Counted from the first letter of the stretch, positions 36,206 through 46,210 are shown. The stretch is 64,000 bases of DNA from Aquamicrobium zhengzhouense (GCF_016124105.1 NZ_JADGMQ010000004.1:124001-188000), one strand, 5' to 3'. Translations and numbers: made by a program. The notes: generated by a model not told the origin, from the sequence alone.

Positions 36206-37192
36206 ATGAACGAGAACAAGCACGCGGCCGACATTTCTGAAGAACTCGAAAAGCAGCACCGCATTCAGCAGCAGATTGATCAGCAGGATCAGGAAAGTAG
36301 TAACAGCGACAGCAGTGAACCGATTTCCATGCAAGCTGGAGCCCGCCAATATCCAGTGCCGCCATTTCCTGAACAGCACCAGCCCAAACCTGGAGACGAG
36401 GCATCTCTCGAACCCGCGCCAATGTATGACGCCCCGTTTTGGCGGGGTTCAGGGAAACTTGAGGGCAAGGTAGCACTCATAACCGGTGGCGATTCGGGAA
36501 TCGGTCGGGCGGTGGCGGTCCTCTTCGCACGCGAGGGCGCAGATGTGGCGATCGCCTATCTCAGTGAAAGCGAGGATGCGGAAGAGACACGGCTTGCGAT
36601 TGCAGACGAGGGTGGAAGATGCCTGCTTCTGCCGGGCGACGTGACCAGCGAAGATTTTTGTCGTGACGCAGTTGAAAAGATCGTCGCGGAATTTGGTGGC
36701 CTAGACATCCTCGTTAACAACGCTGCATTCCAGTATCACGCGGAGGACATTGAGAGCATTACGACGGAACACTTCGACACCACGGTCAAGACCAACCTGT
36801 ACGGCTACTTCTTCATGACGCGAGAGGCAGTCCGGCATATGCAGCCCGGCTCCGCTATCATCAATACCGGCTCGGTCACCGGAATTGAGGGCAGCGGCGG
36901 GTTGATCGACTATTCGATGACGAAGGGCGGCATCCACGCGTTTACAAAGGCGCTGTCATCCAACCTCATACCGAAAGGGATCCGTGTAAACGCTGTCGCG
37001 CCCGGCCCTGTCTGGACTCCGCTTAATCCATCGGAGCGCCCACCTGAAGAAGTGGCAAAGTTCGGCTCGCAAACGCCGATGGGACGGCCCGCGCAGCCCG
37101 AGGAGATTGCACCCGCCTATGTGTTCTTCGCCTCGCCGCAATGCTCGAGCTACATCACAGGCGAAATCTTGCCGATAGTCGGAGGATACTGA
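36206..37192 (+). CDS. SDR oxidoreductase, general stress protein 39 type
   Basis: 328 residues. A disordered, Gln/Glu/Ser-rich N-terminus of about 45 residues precedes the GSP39-like lead-in (PPFPEQHQPKPG) and a classical SDR domain: TGGDSGIG at 93-100, NNAA, and YSMTK with Tyr236 and Lys240. These NAD(P)-dependent dehydrogenases are repeatedly found in stress regulons, with unknown natural substrate. ATG 36206 has GGAG at about 36195. The stop TGA (37190-37192) lies one base before the apparent start of the topoisomerase gene, whose ribosome site is inside the SDR 3' end. Confidence 0.92.
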   Translation: MNENKHAADISEELEKQHRIQQQIDQQDQESSNSDSSEPISMQAGARQYPVPPFPEQHQPKPGDEASLEPAPMYDAPFWRGSGKLEGKVALITGGDSGIGRAVAVLFAREGADVAIAYLSESEDAEETRLAIADEGGRCLLLPGDVTSEDFCRDAVEKIVAEFGGLDILVNNAAFQYHAEDIESITTEHFDTTVKTNLYGYFFMTREAVRHMQPGSAIINTGSVTGIEGSGGLIDYSMTKGGIHAFTKALSSNLIPKGIRVNAVAPGPVWTPLNPSERPPEEVAKFGSQTPMGRPAQPEEIAPAYVFFASPQCSSYITGEILPIVGGY

Positions 37193-37193
37193 C

Positions 37194-38264
37194 CTGCGCG
37201 AACCATGGCTGGCTTCGGCAGAGCGCGCCGAGCTCGTTTACGTCAATGACGGCGAAGTAGGTATCAAGCGTCGGCGCGCCGGCAAGGGATTCTCCTACGT
37301 CAGATACGGCGGTGAAAAAGTTTACAACAAGGAAGACCTTGCGAGAATACGTGCCTTGGCAATCCCTCCGGCATGGACCGACGTCTGGATTTGCGCGGAT
37401 GCTTCAGGACATATCCAGGCGACCGGCCGCGACCAGCGCGGTCGCAAGCAATATCGCTATCATGCCGCCTGGACGGCGTGCCGCGACGAGGCGAAATTCT
37501 CCAGCCTCGCCGCTTTTGCCCACGCACTTCCGAGCCTGCGTGATCGCGTTGAAGCAGATCTTTCGCTTCGCGGTCTCCCACGCGAGAAAGTAATCGCGTC
37601 GGTCATCTGGCTCCTCGACAAAACCATGATCCGCATAGGCAACGATGCATACCGGCGCGAAAACAAAAGCTTCGGCCTCACCACCCTTCACGATCGTCAT
37701 GTCCAGGTCGAAGGCTCAAATCTTCGGTTCTCATTCCGTGGCAAGTCCGGTCAGGAATGGAAGCTGAAGCTGCAGGACCGCCGGATTGCGCGGATCGTTC
37801 GCGCGGTACAGGACGTGCCGGGCCAGCATCTATTTCAATATCTGGACGAAGACGGCGCCCGCCGCGAAATCCGTTCGCAAAATGTCAATGCTTATATCCG
37901 AGAGGCTATTGGAGACGAGTTTACCGCGAAGCACTTTCGAACCTGGGGCGCCTCGGTAATGGCCGGGGGGGAGTTTGCCGAAGTGCCACTGCCCGACACG
38001 AAGCGCGCGCAGGCAGTTGAACTCAACGCGCTAATCGACAAGGTCGCTGCAAGGATACGCAACACGCGCGCAGTTTGCCGCCGCTGCTACATTCACCCGC
38101 TCATCATCGACGGTTGGCTGGAAGGACGGCTTCAACAGGAAATTGGTGATATTCGCAGACGCGCTCGCAAACCGCTCAAGGGCCTCGATGATGAGGAGTC
38201 GCTCTTTCTGCGCTGGCTGGACCGGCAAATGGTCCAGACGCCAAGGGAACTTGTAGACGCATAA
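37194..38264 (+). CDS. Type IB DNA topoisomerase with apparent CTG start
   Basis: 356 residues from CTG 37194. The N-terminus reads LVYVNDGEVGIKRRRAGKGF and then IRALAIPPAWTDVWIC, both in the family N-domain. The catalytic domain follows, with Tyr299 in CRRCYIHPLIIDGW. The enzyme relaxes supercoils through a 3'-phosphotyrosine intermediate. Between the upstream stop (TAG 37176) and TTG 37356 the frame holds no ATG, GTG or TTG; starting at 37356 would delete 54 conserved residues. CTG 37194 has GGAGGA at 37181-37186, seven bases upstream. It is coupled to the stress SDR gene. Confidence 0.9.
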   Translation: MREPWLASAERAELVYVNDGEVGIKRRRAGKGFSYVRYGGEKVYNKEDLARIRALAIPPAWTDVWICADASGHIQATGRDQRGRKQYRYHAAWTACRDEAKFSSLAAFAHALPSLRDRVEADLSLRGLPREKVIASVIWLLDKTMIRIGNDAYRRENKSFGLTTLHDRHVQVEGSNLRFSFRGKSGQEWKLKLQDRRIARIVRAVQDVPGQHLFQYLDEDGARREIRSQNVNAYIREAIGDEFTAKHFRTWGASVMAGGEFAEVPLPDTKRAQAVELNALIDKVAARIRNTRAVCRRCYIHPLIIDGWLEGRLQQEIGDIRRRARKPLKGLDDEESLFLRWLDRQMVQTPRELVDA

Positions 38265-38268
38265 AAAA

Positions 38269-38290
38269 GGCGGGAGATTTCTCTCCCGCC
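38269..38290 (-). terminator. Bidirectional terminator between topoisomerase IB and glpV
   Basis: GGCGGGAGA (38269-38277) and TCTCCCGCC (38282-38290) form a 9-bp stem with a four-base loop. An A6 run at 38263-38268 becomes a T-tract on the minus strand, so it is an intrinsic terminator for the glycerol operon. Confidence 0.9.
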
Positions 38291-38312
38291 AGGCCATGAA
38301 GGTTCGAAGTGA

Positions 38313-40034
38313 TTACTGCCAGCTCTTCACCAGTTCGTCGTAGTTGACGGTTTCCGGCTTTTCCTTCTCGTTCTCGATCTTCAGCTGCGGTGCGATGTTA
38401 CCCTTCGCAACGGCATCCTTGTTCCAGTATTCGAGATCGTGTTCTTCGGCGAGCTTCGGACCGATGTCGCCCTGAACGCCAGCGCGCTCGAGACGAGCCA
38501 TGACCTGCTCCTGCTCTGCGCAGAGCGAGTCCATGGCTTCCTGTGCGGTCTTGGCACCCGACGACGCATCGCCGATTGCCTGCCACCAGAGCTGAGCCAG
38601 CTTCGGATAGTCAGGCACGTTCGTGCCGGTCGGCGACCACTGCAGACGGGCCGGCGAGCGGTAGAACTCGACGAGACCGCCAAGCTTCGGAGCACGCTCG
38701 CTGAAGCTTGCGTGATCGAGCGTCGACTGACGGATGAAGGTGAGGCCAACATGGCTCTTCTTCACGTCAACAGTCTTCGAGGTCACGAACTGGGCGTAGA
38801 GCCATGCAGCCTTGGCGCGGTCTTCCGGCGTCGACTTCATCAGCGTCCAGGAACCTGCGTCCTGATAGCCGAGCTTCATGCCGTCCTTCCAGTAGACACC
38901 ATGCGGCGACGGAGCAAAGCGCCACTTCGGCGTGCCGTCTTCATTGACGATCGGCAGGCCGTCCTTGACGAAGTCGGCGGTGAAACCGGTATAGGTGAAC
39001 ATCTGCTGGGCAACTTCACCCTGCGCCGGGACCGGTCCGGATTCGGAGAAGTTCATGCCTTGAGCTGCCGGCGGTGCGTATTTTTCCATCCATTCGAGAT
39101 ACTTCTCGATTGCATAGACAGCCGCCGGGCCGTTGGTGTCGCCACCACGTGCCACACATGAGCCGACTGGACGCGAATTCTCGTCGACCTTGATGCCCCA
39201 CTCATCAACCGGAAGGCCGTTAGGGATGCCCTTGTCACCATTGCCGGCCATGGAAAGCCAGGCGTCGGTGAAGCGCCAACCGAGCGACGGGTCCTTCTTG
39301 CCGTAGTCCATGTGGCCGAAGACCTTCTTGCCGTCGAGTTCGCGGCCGGTGAAGAATTCGGCGATGTCTTCGTACGCCGACCAGTTGACCGGCACACCGA
39401 GATCGTAGCCGTACTTCTCCTTAAATTCGGCCTTGTTCTTCTCGTCGTTGAACCAATCGTACCGGAACCAGTAAAGGTTCGCGAACTGCTGGGTGGGAAG
39501 CTGATAAAGCTTGCCATCCGGAGCGGTCGTAAAGGACTTGCCGATGAAGTCATCGATATCGAGATTAGGGTTGGTGGCGTCCTTGCCTTCGTTCTCCATC
39601 CAGTCAGTCAGGTTTCGCACTTGCTGGTACCGCCAGTGCGTTCCGATCAGGTCGGAGTCGTTGATGTAGGCGTCATAGATGTTTTCGCCCGACTGCATTT
39701 GCGTTTGCAGCTTTTCGACGACGTCACCTTCGCCGATCAGGTCGTGAGTGATCTTGATGCCGGTGATGTCGCTGAACGCCTTGGCGAGCACACGCGCTTC
39801 ATATTCGTGCGTCGTGATCGTTTCAGACACGACCTTGATGTCCATGCCCTTGAACGGCTCGGCTGCCTTGATGAACCACTCCATCTCGGCTTCCTGAGCG
39901 GCGCGGTCGAGAGACGACATGTCGCCGATTTCAGCGTCGAGGAACGCTTTGGCTGCCTCCATGTCGGCATGCGCGCTCGCCATTCCGAAGAGAAGCGCCA
40001 CCGCAGTGGTTGACGCAAGCAAATGTCTTCGCAT
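38313..40034 (-). CDS. glpV: Glycerol ABC transporter, substrate-binding protein
   Basis: 573 residues with a signal peptide (about 1-23, ending SAHA) and a family 1-type solute-binding fold; periplasmic. Text such as GEGDVVEKLQTQMQSGEN and PTQQFANLYWFRYDWF is typical of the large binding protein of the rhizobial glycerol system. The start at 40034 has GGGAGGAAG upstream. It is last in the operon glpD-S-T-P-Q-U-V, the order described for Rhizobium leguminosarum glycerol uptake. Glycerol as substrate is inferred from that order and from glpD. Confidence 0.92.
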   Translation of the reverse strand: MRRHLLASTTAVALLFGMASAHADMEAAKAFLDAEIGDMSSLDRAAQEAEMEWFIKAAEPFKGMDIKVVSETITTHEYEARVLAKAFSDITGIKITHDLIGEGDVVEKLQTQMQSGENIYDAYINDSDLIGTHWRYQQVRNLTDWMENEGKDATNPNLDIDDFIGKSFTTAPDGKLYQLPTQQFANLYWFRYDWFNDEKNKAEFKEKYGYDLGVPVNWSAYEDIAEFFTGRELDGKKVFGHMDYGKKDPSLGWRFTDAWLSMAGNGDKGIPNGLPVDEWGIKVDENSRPVGSCVARGGDTNGPAAVYAIEKYLEWMEKYAPPAAQGMNFSESGPVPAQGEVAQQMFTYTGFTADFVKDGLPIVNEDGTPKWRFAPSPHGVYWKDGMKLGYQDAGSWTLMKSTPEDRAKAAWLYAQFVTSKTVDVKKSHVGLTFIRQSTLDHASFSERAPKLGGLVEFYRSPARLQWSPTGTNVPDYPKLAQLWWQAIGDASSGAKTAQEAMDSLCAEQEQVMARLERAGVQGDIGPKLAEEHDLEYWNKDAVAKGNIAPQLKIENEKEKPETVNYDELVKSWQ

Positions 40035-40105
40035 TTCACTTCCTCCCATTGATGCAACCATGTTGCAATTGCGGGCCAGCGCTATGCGTGGCCCATTTCT
40101 TCTCC

Positions 40106-40387
40106 CTAGACGTATCGAAACACGCCAATCGCGTAGACGACCGACAGGGCAAGGGCCCACCAGAGGTTGGGTCCGACAAGACCCAGCCAGGCGAGATGAA
40201 TGAAGGCGCTGCCAAGCAGCGACACGAAGAGGCGATCACCGCGCGTCGTTTCAAAGCGCAGGATGCCAAAGCGCGGATTGCCGCCCGGCGAGACATATTC
40301 CCAGACACACATGGCGGCGAGTAGCAGGAAGATCGTCGCGAAAAACACCGCCGTTGGCCACGTCCAGGCCATCCATGTAAGGGTCAT
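40106..40387 (-). CDS. glpU: DUF2160 small membrane protein of the glycerol transporter operon
   Basis: 93 residues with about three membrane helices (10-30, 50-70, 72-92) and the conserved middle GGNPRFGILRFETTRGDRLF. This DUF2160 protein occurs in the same place in rhizobial glycerol operons; its biochemical role is unknown. The start 40387 has GGAG nine bases upstream. A palindromic repeat separates it from glpQ, so expression from the operon may differ on either side. Confidence 0.88.
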   Translation of the reverse strand: MTLTWMAWTWPTAVFFATIFLLLAAMCVWEYVSPGGNPRFGILRFETTRGDRLFVSLLGSAFIHLAWLGLVGPNLWWALALSVVYAIGVFRYV

Positions 40388-40424
40388 GGGTGTGCTCCTA
40401 TCGTTGATCGGGGAGCAGAGCCCC

Positions 40425-40545
40425 TCTCCTGCCTGCCGGCATCCTCTTCCCGTGAATGGGGCGAGCAAGGCTGAATGATTGCCGCGCCTTTCTTTTCCCC
40501 GTTGATGGGGAGAATGTGCCCGAAGGGCCGATGAGGGGCTGCTAT
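40425..40545. repeat. RIME-like palindromic repeat between glpQ and glpU
   Basis: The gap holds the hallmark pieces of rhizobial intergenic mosaic elements: CCCC-GTTGAT-GGGG (40497-40510), GCCC-GAA-GGGC (40518-40528) and ATGAGGGGCTG after them, with a second degenerate copy of the first palindrome (TTCCCGTGAATGGGGCG) at about 40447. As RNA it would fold strongly inside the glp transcript. Confidence 0.7.
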
Positions 40546-40565
40546 TCGTGTAACGACAGCGCGCA

Positions 40566-41477
<912 letters not shown>

Positions 41478-41478
41478 C

Positions 41479-42345
41479 TCAGCGCTCCGAATCATAGTTG
41501 GTCATGACCGTGTAGAAGACCCACGACATGAGGAGGATGATGAGGAAGTAGATGATCGACATCGCAGCTGCCGGACCAAGGTCGAACTGACCGACGGCCA
41601 TCTTGACGAGGTCGATCGACAGGAAGGTGGTCGAGTTGCCCGGGCCACCGCCGGTGACGACGAAGGGCTCGGTGTAGATCATGAAGGAGTCCATGAAGCG
41701 CAGCAGGATCGCGATAGTCAGGACACGCTTCATCTTTGGCAGCTGGATGTAGCGGAAGATCGCCCAGCGCGACGCGCCATCGATACGCGCGGCCTGATAG
41801 TAGGCGTCGGGGATCGAGACGAGACCAGCGTAGCAGAGCAGCACGACAAGGCTCGTCCAGTGCCAGACATCCATCAGGACGACCGTGATCCACGCGTCAA
41901 CCGGATCGCGCACATAGTTGTAGTCGATGCCGAGCGCCGCCAGCGTGTGACCGAGAAGACCAATGTCGATACGGCCGAATACCTGCCAGATCGTGCCGAC
42001 AACGTTCCAAGGAATAAGGAGCGGCAGCGCCATCAGGACGAGGCAGACGGGCACGCCCCAGCCCTTGCGCGGCATGTTGAGCGCGATGAACACGCCGAGC
42101 GGGATCTGGATCGCGAGCACGATGAAGGAGAAGGCAAGATTGCGGCCCATCGCGTCCCAGAAGCGGCGCGAGTTGAGCATCTGCTCGAACCACTCGGTGC
42201 CAGCCCAGAAGAAGACGTTGTTGCCGAACGTGTCCTGCACCGAATAGTTGACGACGGTCATTAGCGGGATCACCGCCGAGAACATCACCAGCAGCATCAC
42301 CGGCAGGACAAGGAACCAGGCTTTGTTATTCCATGTCTTGTTCAT
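41479..42345 (-). CDS. glpP: Glycerol ABC transporter, permease subunit
   Basis: 288 residues, MalF-type permease with six helices, an EAA-like loop (IPDAYYQAARIDGASRWAIFRYIQLP) and the usual short periplasmic loop. The start overlaps the end of glpT by four bases, giving translational coupling. It pairs with GlpQ. Confidence 0.93.
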   Translation of the reverse strand: MNKTWNNKAWFLVLPVMLLVMFSAVIPLMTVVNYSVQDTFGNNVFFWAGTEWFEQMLNSRRFWDAMGRNLAFSFIVLAIQIPLGVFIALNMPRKGWGVPVCLVLMALPLLIPWNVVGTIWQVFGRIDIGLLGHTLAALGIDYNYVRDPVDAWITVVLMDVWHWTSLVVLLCYAGLVSIPDAYYQAARIDGASRWAIFRYIQLPKMKRVLTIAILLRFMDSFMIYTEPFVVTGGGPGNSTTFLSIDLVKMAVGQFDLGPAAAMSIIYFLIILLMSWVFYTVMTNYDSER

Positions 42346-43430
42346 CGAACCGGCCTCCCCGCCCCGTCACCAAGGTCGACCCGCCAGGAATCCGCGTAGA
42401 GGTTGATACCCTCTGGTGCGAACGTGACATGTGGCTCAGCGGGTATTTCTTCCTCCTCGGCCGCGATCAGCGCGATCTCGCGCCCCTCAAGCTCAGCACG
42501 AACAATCTTGCGCCGCCCGGTATCCTCGATCTTTTCGATCCGTACCGGCATGCCTTCGCGCCCGAGCCTTACAAATTCGGGACGGATGCCGAGTTCGAAA
42601 TCCTGGCGGGCTGCCGTCGGTGCACTTGGTAGCTCAATGATCTGATTGCCGAGCCTGGCACGTGAGCCCTCAACTCCCACAGGCAGCACGTTCATGCCTG
42701 GCGATCCGATGAAGTAGCCGACGAAGGTGTGGCTCGGCCGCTCGAAAAGCTCATCTGGAGTGCCGATCTGGACGATCTGGCCATCGTACATGACGACGAC
42801 TTTCTCCGCGAAGGTCAGCGCCTCGGTCTGGTCGTGGGTGACATAGACCATGGTGAAGCCGTATCGGCGGTGCAGTTGCTTGAGCTGCGAGCGTAGAACC
42901 CACTTCATCTGCGGGTCGATGACCGTAAGGGGCTCATCAAATAATATCGCGTTGACGTCAGAACGGACGAGGCCACGGCCCAACGAGATTTTCTGCTTCT
43001 GATCAGCACCGAGACCTGCTGCCCGCCGATCTGCCAATGAGGCGAGATCGATTATTTCCAGCGTTTCGCGAACTTTGCGGTCCACCTCAGACTCGGCAAC
43101 TCCCCGGTTTCGCAACGGAAAGGCCAGATTGTCGTACACGGTCATCGTGTCGTAGACGACCGGGAACTGGAATACCTGAGCGATGTTCCGCTCCTGCGTC
43201 GAAAGCTCAGTGACGTCCACGCCGTTGAAACGAAGCCGGCCTTCCGACGCGCGCAGCAGGCCGGAAATGATATTGAGAAGCGTCGTCTTTCCACAACCGG
43301 ACGGGCCGAGAAGAGCGTAGGCGCTTCCATCCACGAAAGTATGATGAACTTCCTTCAGCGCGTAATCAGCTTCGCTCTTGGGCCGTTCTCCGTAGGCGTG
43401 GCGGATATGGTCGAGCTCTATGCGTGCCAT
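42342..43430 (-). CDS. glpT: Glycerol ABC transporter, ATP-binding subunit with degenerate signature
   Basis: 362 residues. Walker A GPSGCGKTT (42-50), Q-loop FQFPVVY, Walker B AILFDEPLTVIDP (161-173), and a C-terminal TOBE/MalK-like regulatory domain. The ABC signature, normally LSGGQ, reads LGADQKQ (140-146), which should weaken one of the two ATP sites. The system has two different ATPase genes (GlpS and GlpT), so a heterodimer with one canonical and one altered site is likely. AGGAG precedes ATG 43430; an upstream in-frame start at 43457 is unlikely because it overlaps glpS. Confidence 0.93.
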   Translation of the reverse strand: MARIELDHIRHAYGERPKSEADYALKEVHHTFVDGSAYALLGPSGCGKTTLLNIISGLLRASEGRLRFNGVDVTELSTQERNIAQVFQFPVVYDTMTVYDNLAFPLRNRGVAESEVDRKVRETLEIIDLASLADRRAAGLGADQKQKISLGRGLVRSDVNAILFDEPLTVIDPQMKWVLRSQLKQLHRRYGFTMVYVTHDQTEALTFAEKVVVMYDGQIVQIGTPDELFERPSHTFVGYFIGSPGMNVLPVGVEGSRARLGNQIIELPSAPTAARQDFELGIRPEFVRLGREGMPVRIEKIEDTGRRKIVRAELEGREIALIAAEEEEIPAEPHVTFAPEGINLYADSWRVDLGDGAGRPVR

Positions 43431-43440
43431 GGCCGTCTCC

Positions 43441-44523
43441 TCACGCTGCCAGATCATGGGGCGGACGTACCGCCCGGCCGGATTGATCGAACACCATCAG
43501 GTGACGTGGGTCGATGAAAACGGTAACCCGCTCGTCCGGCTCCAGGCGATGGATTCCCGGAGCAAGCATGACCCACGCGGCATTGGCGAAATGCAGATGG
43601 ACATAGCTTTCCGAGCCGGTGATCTCCGTAATCGCTACCGTCGCGTTGATCGCAACTGCGGTCGGCGAGGCAGCGTCCAGGGAAAGATGGTGGGGCTGAA
43701 AGGCGACTGTATACGTGCCGTCTTCAACGCCGGAGAGGCCGGCCGGCGCCGGGAGGAGCACCCCACCATCTAACTCGAAGCCGCTGCCACGCTTGATAAG
43801 CTCGATGGTGTTCAACGGCGGATCGGCAAAAGTTCTTGCGGTGACGAGGTCGTCAGGGCGACGGAATACGTCGACAGTTGGCCCGAACTGCGTCACACGC
43901 CCTTCCGAAAGGGTCGCGGTGTTGCCCCCCAGAAGCAGCGCCTCAGATGGCTCCGTGGTCGCGTAAACGAAAATCGCTCCGGATTCGGCGAAAATCCTGG
44001 GAAGTTCCGCCCGAAGTTCTTCACGAAGCTTGTAGTCAAGATTTGCTAGCGGCTCGTCGAGAAGAACAAGTCCCGCCTTCTTCACAATGGCGCGCGCAAG
44101 CGCCGTACGCTGCTGCTGCCCACCGGACAATTGAAGCGGCATGCGATCCAGGTATGGGGTGAGGCGCAAGAGTTCAGCTGCGCGCATGACCTCTTGCTTG
44201 ATCGTCTGCCGATCCATGCCCGCAACGCGGAGCGGAGAGGCAATGTTCTCGTAGACCGTGAGCGTCGGATAGTTGATGAATTGCTGGTAGACCATCGCGA
44301 CATTGCGCTTCTGAACCGCAATGCCGGTGACATCCTTGCCATCAAAAAAGACTTTGCCGGACGTCGGCTGGTCAAGACCGGCAAGCAGCCGCATCAACGA
44401 TGTCTTGCCGGAGAGCGTCGGCCCCAGCAGCACGTTCAGCGTGCCATGGTGAAGCGCCAGCGAGACATCGCGGATATGCTCCGCAGCGCCAACCTTCTTC
44501 GTCACATTCCGAAGTTCCAGCAT
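43441..44523 (-). CDS. glpS: Glycerol ABC transporter, ATP-binding subunit
   Basis: 360 residues. The Walker A reads GPTLSGKTS (34-42), the signature LSGGQQQR is intact (132-139) and Walker B is LVLLDEPLANLD. A MalK-like C-terminal domain follows. It would supply the intact signature to the GlpS-GlpT pair while its P-loop has Thr-Leu in place of the usual Ser-Gly. It is the second gene of the operon, 35 bases after glpD. Confidence 0.93.
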   Translation of the reverse strand: MLELRNVTKKVGAAEHIRDVSLALHHGTLNVLLGPTLSGKTSLMRLLAGLDQPTSGKVFFDGKDVTGIAVQKRNVAMVYQQFINYPTLTVYENIASPLRVAGMDRQTIKQEVMRAAELLRLTPYLDRMPLQLSGGQQQRTALARAIVKKAGLVLLDEPLANLDYKLREELRAELPRIFAESGAIFVYATTEPSEALLLGGNTATLSEGRVTQFGPTVDVFRRPDDLVTARTFADPPLNTIELIKRGSGFELDGGVLLPAPAGLSGVEDGTYTVAFQPHHLSLDAASPTAVAINATVAITEITGSESYVHLHFANAAWVMLAPGIHRLEPDERVTVFIDPRHLMVFDQSGRAVRPPHDLAA

Positions 44524-44558
44524 GCTCCTCCTCCCAAAGGGTGCTGCGTCTCGCGGCG

Positions 44559-46082
44559 TTACCCTGCTGCGCTACGTATCCTCTCCACCCCTTGCATGTA
44601 TTCATCCAGAATCGACGCCTCCTCAACGGTCAAGCGAAGTCCCATCTTGGTTCGCCTCCAAAGAACGTCTTCAGCTGTTGTCGCCCACTCATGTTCGACT
44701 AGGAAGTCAATTTCCGCCTGATAAAGATCAGATCCGAACAACCTTCCCAAATCTTCAAGAGACCTTGCGCTTCCAAGTATGATGCGGGCGTCCGTTCCAT
44801 ACAAGCGGACCAGACGCGCAGCATGAACCGGCCTCACGAAAGGGTAGTCCTCGCGAAGTCGCCGAACCTGCTCGTGATATCCATCGTGAGGGAAGTCGCC
44901 GCCAGGAAGCGGTCCGTTTGCGGTCCACGGGTCCCCTCGCTTACCAAGGAAACCTTCGATCTTTTCAAGCGCATGCTCCGCGAGGCGACGATAGGTCGTG
45001 ATCTTTCCGCCAAAAGCATCGATGCGGGGTGCCATACCTTCTGGCGCATCGGGCCGCAGCACATAGTCTCGTGTTGCTTCCTGTGCCTTGGAGGCGCCAT
45101 CGTCGTAAAGCGGACGGACCGCCGAATAGGTCCAGACGATGTCTTCGCGGCGCACCGGTTGGGCGAAGTACTCGCTGGCTGCGTGGCAGAGGTAGTCCGT
45201 CTCTTCCTCGCTGATATGGATCTTGGCCGGATCGCCGCTGTAGTCGCGATCAGTCGTGCCGATCAGCGTGTAATCCGTCTCATAGGGGATCGCGAAAATG
45301 ATCCGCCCATCGCGATTCTGGAAGAAATAGGCGCGCGGATCGTCGAACTTCTTGCGAATGACGATGTGGCTGCCCTGTACCAGGCGCACATTGTGGGCAT
45401 CGTTCTGACCAACCGCTGAGGAAAGAACCTCGTCGATCCAGGGGCCACTGGCGTTGACGAGGAGGCGCGCACGTGCCTGCGAGCGAACGCCGGTGCGCAT
45501 ATCTTCCATGGTCAGGTGCCAGAGTCCGCCGCGGCGCTCCGCCGAGACGACTTTTGTGCGGGTGCGCACGATCGCGCCACGCTTAACGGCGTCGCGTGCG
45601 TTAAGCACGACCAGACGCGCGTCATTCACCCAGCAATCGGAGTACTCGAACGCCTTCTTGAAAAGGCCCTTCAAGGGCTTGCCGGATGGATCGCGGCGCA
45701 TGTCGAGCGTCCGCGTAGCCGGAAGCAGCTTTCTGCCGCCGATGTAATCGTAAAGAAACAGCCCTAGTCTCACGAGCCATGGCGGGCGGATCCCATCGGC
45801 CACAGGCAGAACAAAGCGCATCGGCCAGACAATGTGCGGCGCGTTCTTCCAGATAACTTCACGCTCTTTAAGAGCTTCGCGGACGAGACGGAACTCGTAA
45901 TATTCCAGATAGCGTAGCCCACCATGGATGAGCTTCGTCGATCCGGAGGACGTACCACTGGCCAGATCGTTCATCTCGGCCAGAAAGACAGAGTAGCCGC
46001 GACCGGCAGCGTCACGAGCGACACCGCAGCCGTTAATGCCGCCACCTATCACGAAGATGTCGTGGATGACCTGGCCGTCCAC
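44559..46082 (-). CDS. glpD: Aerobic glycerol-3-phosphate dehydrogenase
   Basis: 507 residues, an FAD-dependent membrane-associated dehydrogenase that oxidises glycerol-3-phosphate to dihydroxyacetone phosphate and feeds electrons to quinone. FAD motif FVIGGGINGCGVARDAAGRG is near the N-terminus, then GTSSGSTKLIHGGLRYLEYYEF. The start is taken as GTG 46082, because GGAGGG (46092-46087) is four bases upstream and the family begins close to HDIFVIGGG; ATG 46124 would add 14 residues. It is the first gene of the glp operon. Neither glpK nor a GlpR-type regulator is nearby. Confidence 0.95.
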   Translation of the reverse strand: MDGQVIHDIFVIGGGINGCGVARDAAGRGYSVFLAEMNDLASGTSSGSTKLIHGGLRYLEYYEFRLVREALKEREVIWKNAPHIVWPMRFVLPVADGIRPPWLVRLGLFLYDYIGGRKLLPATRTLDMRRDPSGKPLKGLFKKAFEYSDCWVNDARLVVLNARDAVKRGAIVRTRTKVVSAERRGGLWHLTMEDMRTGVRSQARARLLVNASGPWIDEVLSSAVGQNDAHNVRLVQGSHIVIRKKFDDPRAYFFQNRDGRIIFAIPYETDYTLIGTTDRDYSGDPAKIHISEEETDYLCHAASEYFAQPVRREDIVWTYSAVRPLYDDGASKAQEATRDYVLRPDAPEGMAPRIDAFGGKITTYRRLAEHALEKIEGFLGKRGDPWTANGPLPGGDFPHDGYHEQVRRLREDYPFVRPVHAARLVRLYGTDARIILGSARSLEDLGRLFGSDLYQAEIDFLVEHEWATTAEDVLWRRTKMGLRLTVEEASILDEYMQGVERIRSAAG

Positions 46083-46210
46083 GCTGCCCTCCGAAGTTTC
46101 GCAATGCAGCAAACTTGCTGTCATTTCTTTCGTCTGCACATTGGAAACGAATACAGGCGAATGTCAAACGAAAATATCCGAATCCAGCCAACTCCCGCGC
46201 AACACTTGGA

